Source of the DNA: Actinomycetota bacterium
GTDB taxonomy: Bacteria; Actinomycetota; Actinomycetes; Mycobacteriales; HKI-0501
Length of the DNA stretch: 60,246 nucleotides
NCBI GenBank assembly: GCA_030840805.1
Contig: JAVEDU010000103.1
Coordinates: forward strand, 1 to 60,246
Direction of reading: 5' to 3'
Below, piece by piece: positions 60,138 through 60,246 of this stretch; the first letter of the stretch is position 1; each line of letters begins with the position of its first letter. The notes under the pieces are model-generated. The model saw only the letters and a list, made by a program, of their open reading frames with translations. It was not told where the DNA came from and made no database searches. A program made the position numbers and the translations under genes.

Positions 60138-60246
60138 GCTACTCCATGACCGGGCCGGAGGGCGACCGGTCGCGCGGGTGGTGGAACGTACTCGAGGCCG
60201 AACCACCGCGCCTGCTGGTGCTCGAGGACGGCTTCGCCGACGAGAC
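60134..60246 (+). CDS. AHSA1-type SRPBCC protein, N-terminal part (continues at 1)
   Basis: GTG 60134 overlaps the remnant Rieske stop (GTGA). The frame reads VSYSMTGPEGDRSRGWWNVL and runs off the end in phase with 1-239. Family resemblance begins at about GGHVSYSM, a strand in the middle of the usual domain; sequence before it is unrelated. The gene was cut by the same rearrangement that broke the oxygenase, and may now be expressed by coupling from it. Confidence 0.65.
   Translation, partial: MSYSMTGPEGDRSRGWWNVLEAEPPRLLVLEDGFADE
60210..60246. repeat. 37-base terminal redundancy, right copy
   Basis: Identical to bases 1-37. See the left copy for interpretation. Confidence 0.85.

Noticed and set aside
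1-60246. CRISPR arrays, rRNA and intact tRNA genes
   Set aside because: None seen: no regularly spaced repeats and no convincing complete tRNA or rRNA sequence on either strand.

Overview
The window is very GC-rich DNA (roughly 70% or more) with dense operons, GTG/ATG starts coupled by 4-base ATGA/GTGA overlaps, leaderless-type promoters, an Mce importer and a BpdS/BpdT-type regulator. This points to a mycolic or pseudonocardial actinomycete; Pseudonocardia or a close relative is my best guess, from family resemblance only. The first 37 bases (1-37) are identical to the last 37 (60210-60246), and an SRPBCC-family reading frame runs in phase from 60134 through the join to 239. The simplest reading is a circular molecule or contig of about 60,209 bp. 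I see no replication initiator, partition or conjugation gene, so a tandemly amplified chromosomal segment or an excised circle are alternatives.

Layout. (1) 1-3607: end of the SRPBCC frame, a gene-poor stretch with a perfect 18-bp palindrome, a sulfite oxidase, two small DUF202 membrane proteins and a DUF4231/SLATT-like membrane protein. (2) 3817-23361: one metabolic island. It holds relatives of the MSMEG_0565-0572 / Sll0783 (Nit1C) nitrogen-starvation set (acetyltransferase, radical SAM protein, glycosyltransferase, DsrE-like protein, AIR-synthase-like protein), a complete cobalt-type nitrile hydratase with activator, a CoA-disulfide-reductase-like flavoprotein, an XRE-cupin regulator, an OsmC protein, the three subunits of an AllFGH-type carbamoyltransferase with a carbamate kinase, and a five-gene operon resembling the bacterial coenzyme M pathway (ComA/XcbB, two fumarase-superfamily lyases, a PLP enzyme, one unknown). 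(3) 23732-28582: metal-stress genes (thioredoxin-like protein, DUF305, DUF6153, BNR-repeat lipoprotein, DUF3703, CDF exporter, CmtR-like ArsR repressor). (4) 28820-31743: remnants (RHS, aldolase) around an extradiol dioxygenase and a meta-cleavage hydrolase. (5) 31740-45274: one long minus-strand operon encoding a self-contained Mce importer (YrbEA/B, ATPase, six Mce proteins, MMPL, PPIase). (6) 45589-50951: response regulator and giant sensor kinase of BpdT/BpdS type. (7) 51045-59243: an aromatic-ring dioxygenase operon (alpha, beta, hydrolase, extradiol dioxygenase, Rieske ferredoxin, reductase, dihydrodiol dehydrogenase, SCP2 protein, acyl-CoA ligase). (8) 59244-60246: promoter, IS3-type transposase scrap, frameshifted Rieske oxygenase remnant and the start of the SRPBCC frame.

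How the genes work together. The Mce operon and the dioxygenase operon carry the same composite upstream element (45426-45473 and 59283-59330, identical 14-base internal spacing). This suggests that import of a hydrophobic aromatic or terpenoid compound and its ring attack are switched together, probably by the linked BpdST-type pair. The meta-pathway is incomplete here, with only the tail of a 4-hydroxy-2-oxovalerate aldolase left.

The most interesting region is 3817-23361. Coenzyme M genes normally accompany alkene/epoxide metabolism, but no epoxyalkane:CoM transferase or alkene monooxygenase is present. Instead the CoM-type genes share an operon with AllG, AllH and OsmC, and the rest of the island supplies nitrile hydratase, AllF, carbamate kinase, a thiol-disulfide-type flavoprotein and cyanide-linked Nit1C relatives. 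A testable idea is a thiol-carried C1-N route: a thiol such as CoM captures cyanide as a thiocyanate ester, nitrile hydratase hydrates it to an S-carbamoyl thiol, AllFGH phosphorolyses that to carbamoyl phosphate, and carbamate kinase makes ATP, NH3 and CO2. The gene content is seen in the sequence; the pathway is inference.
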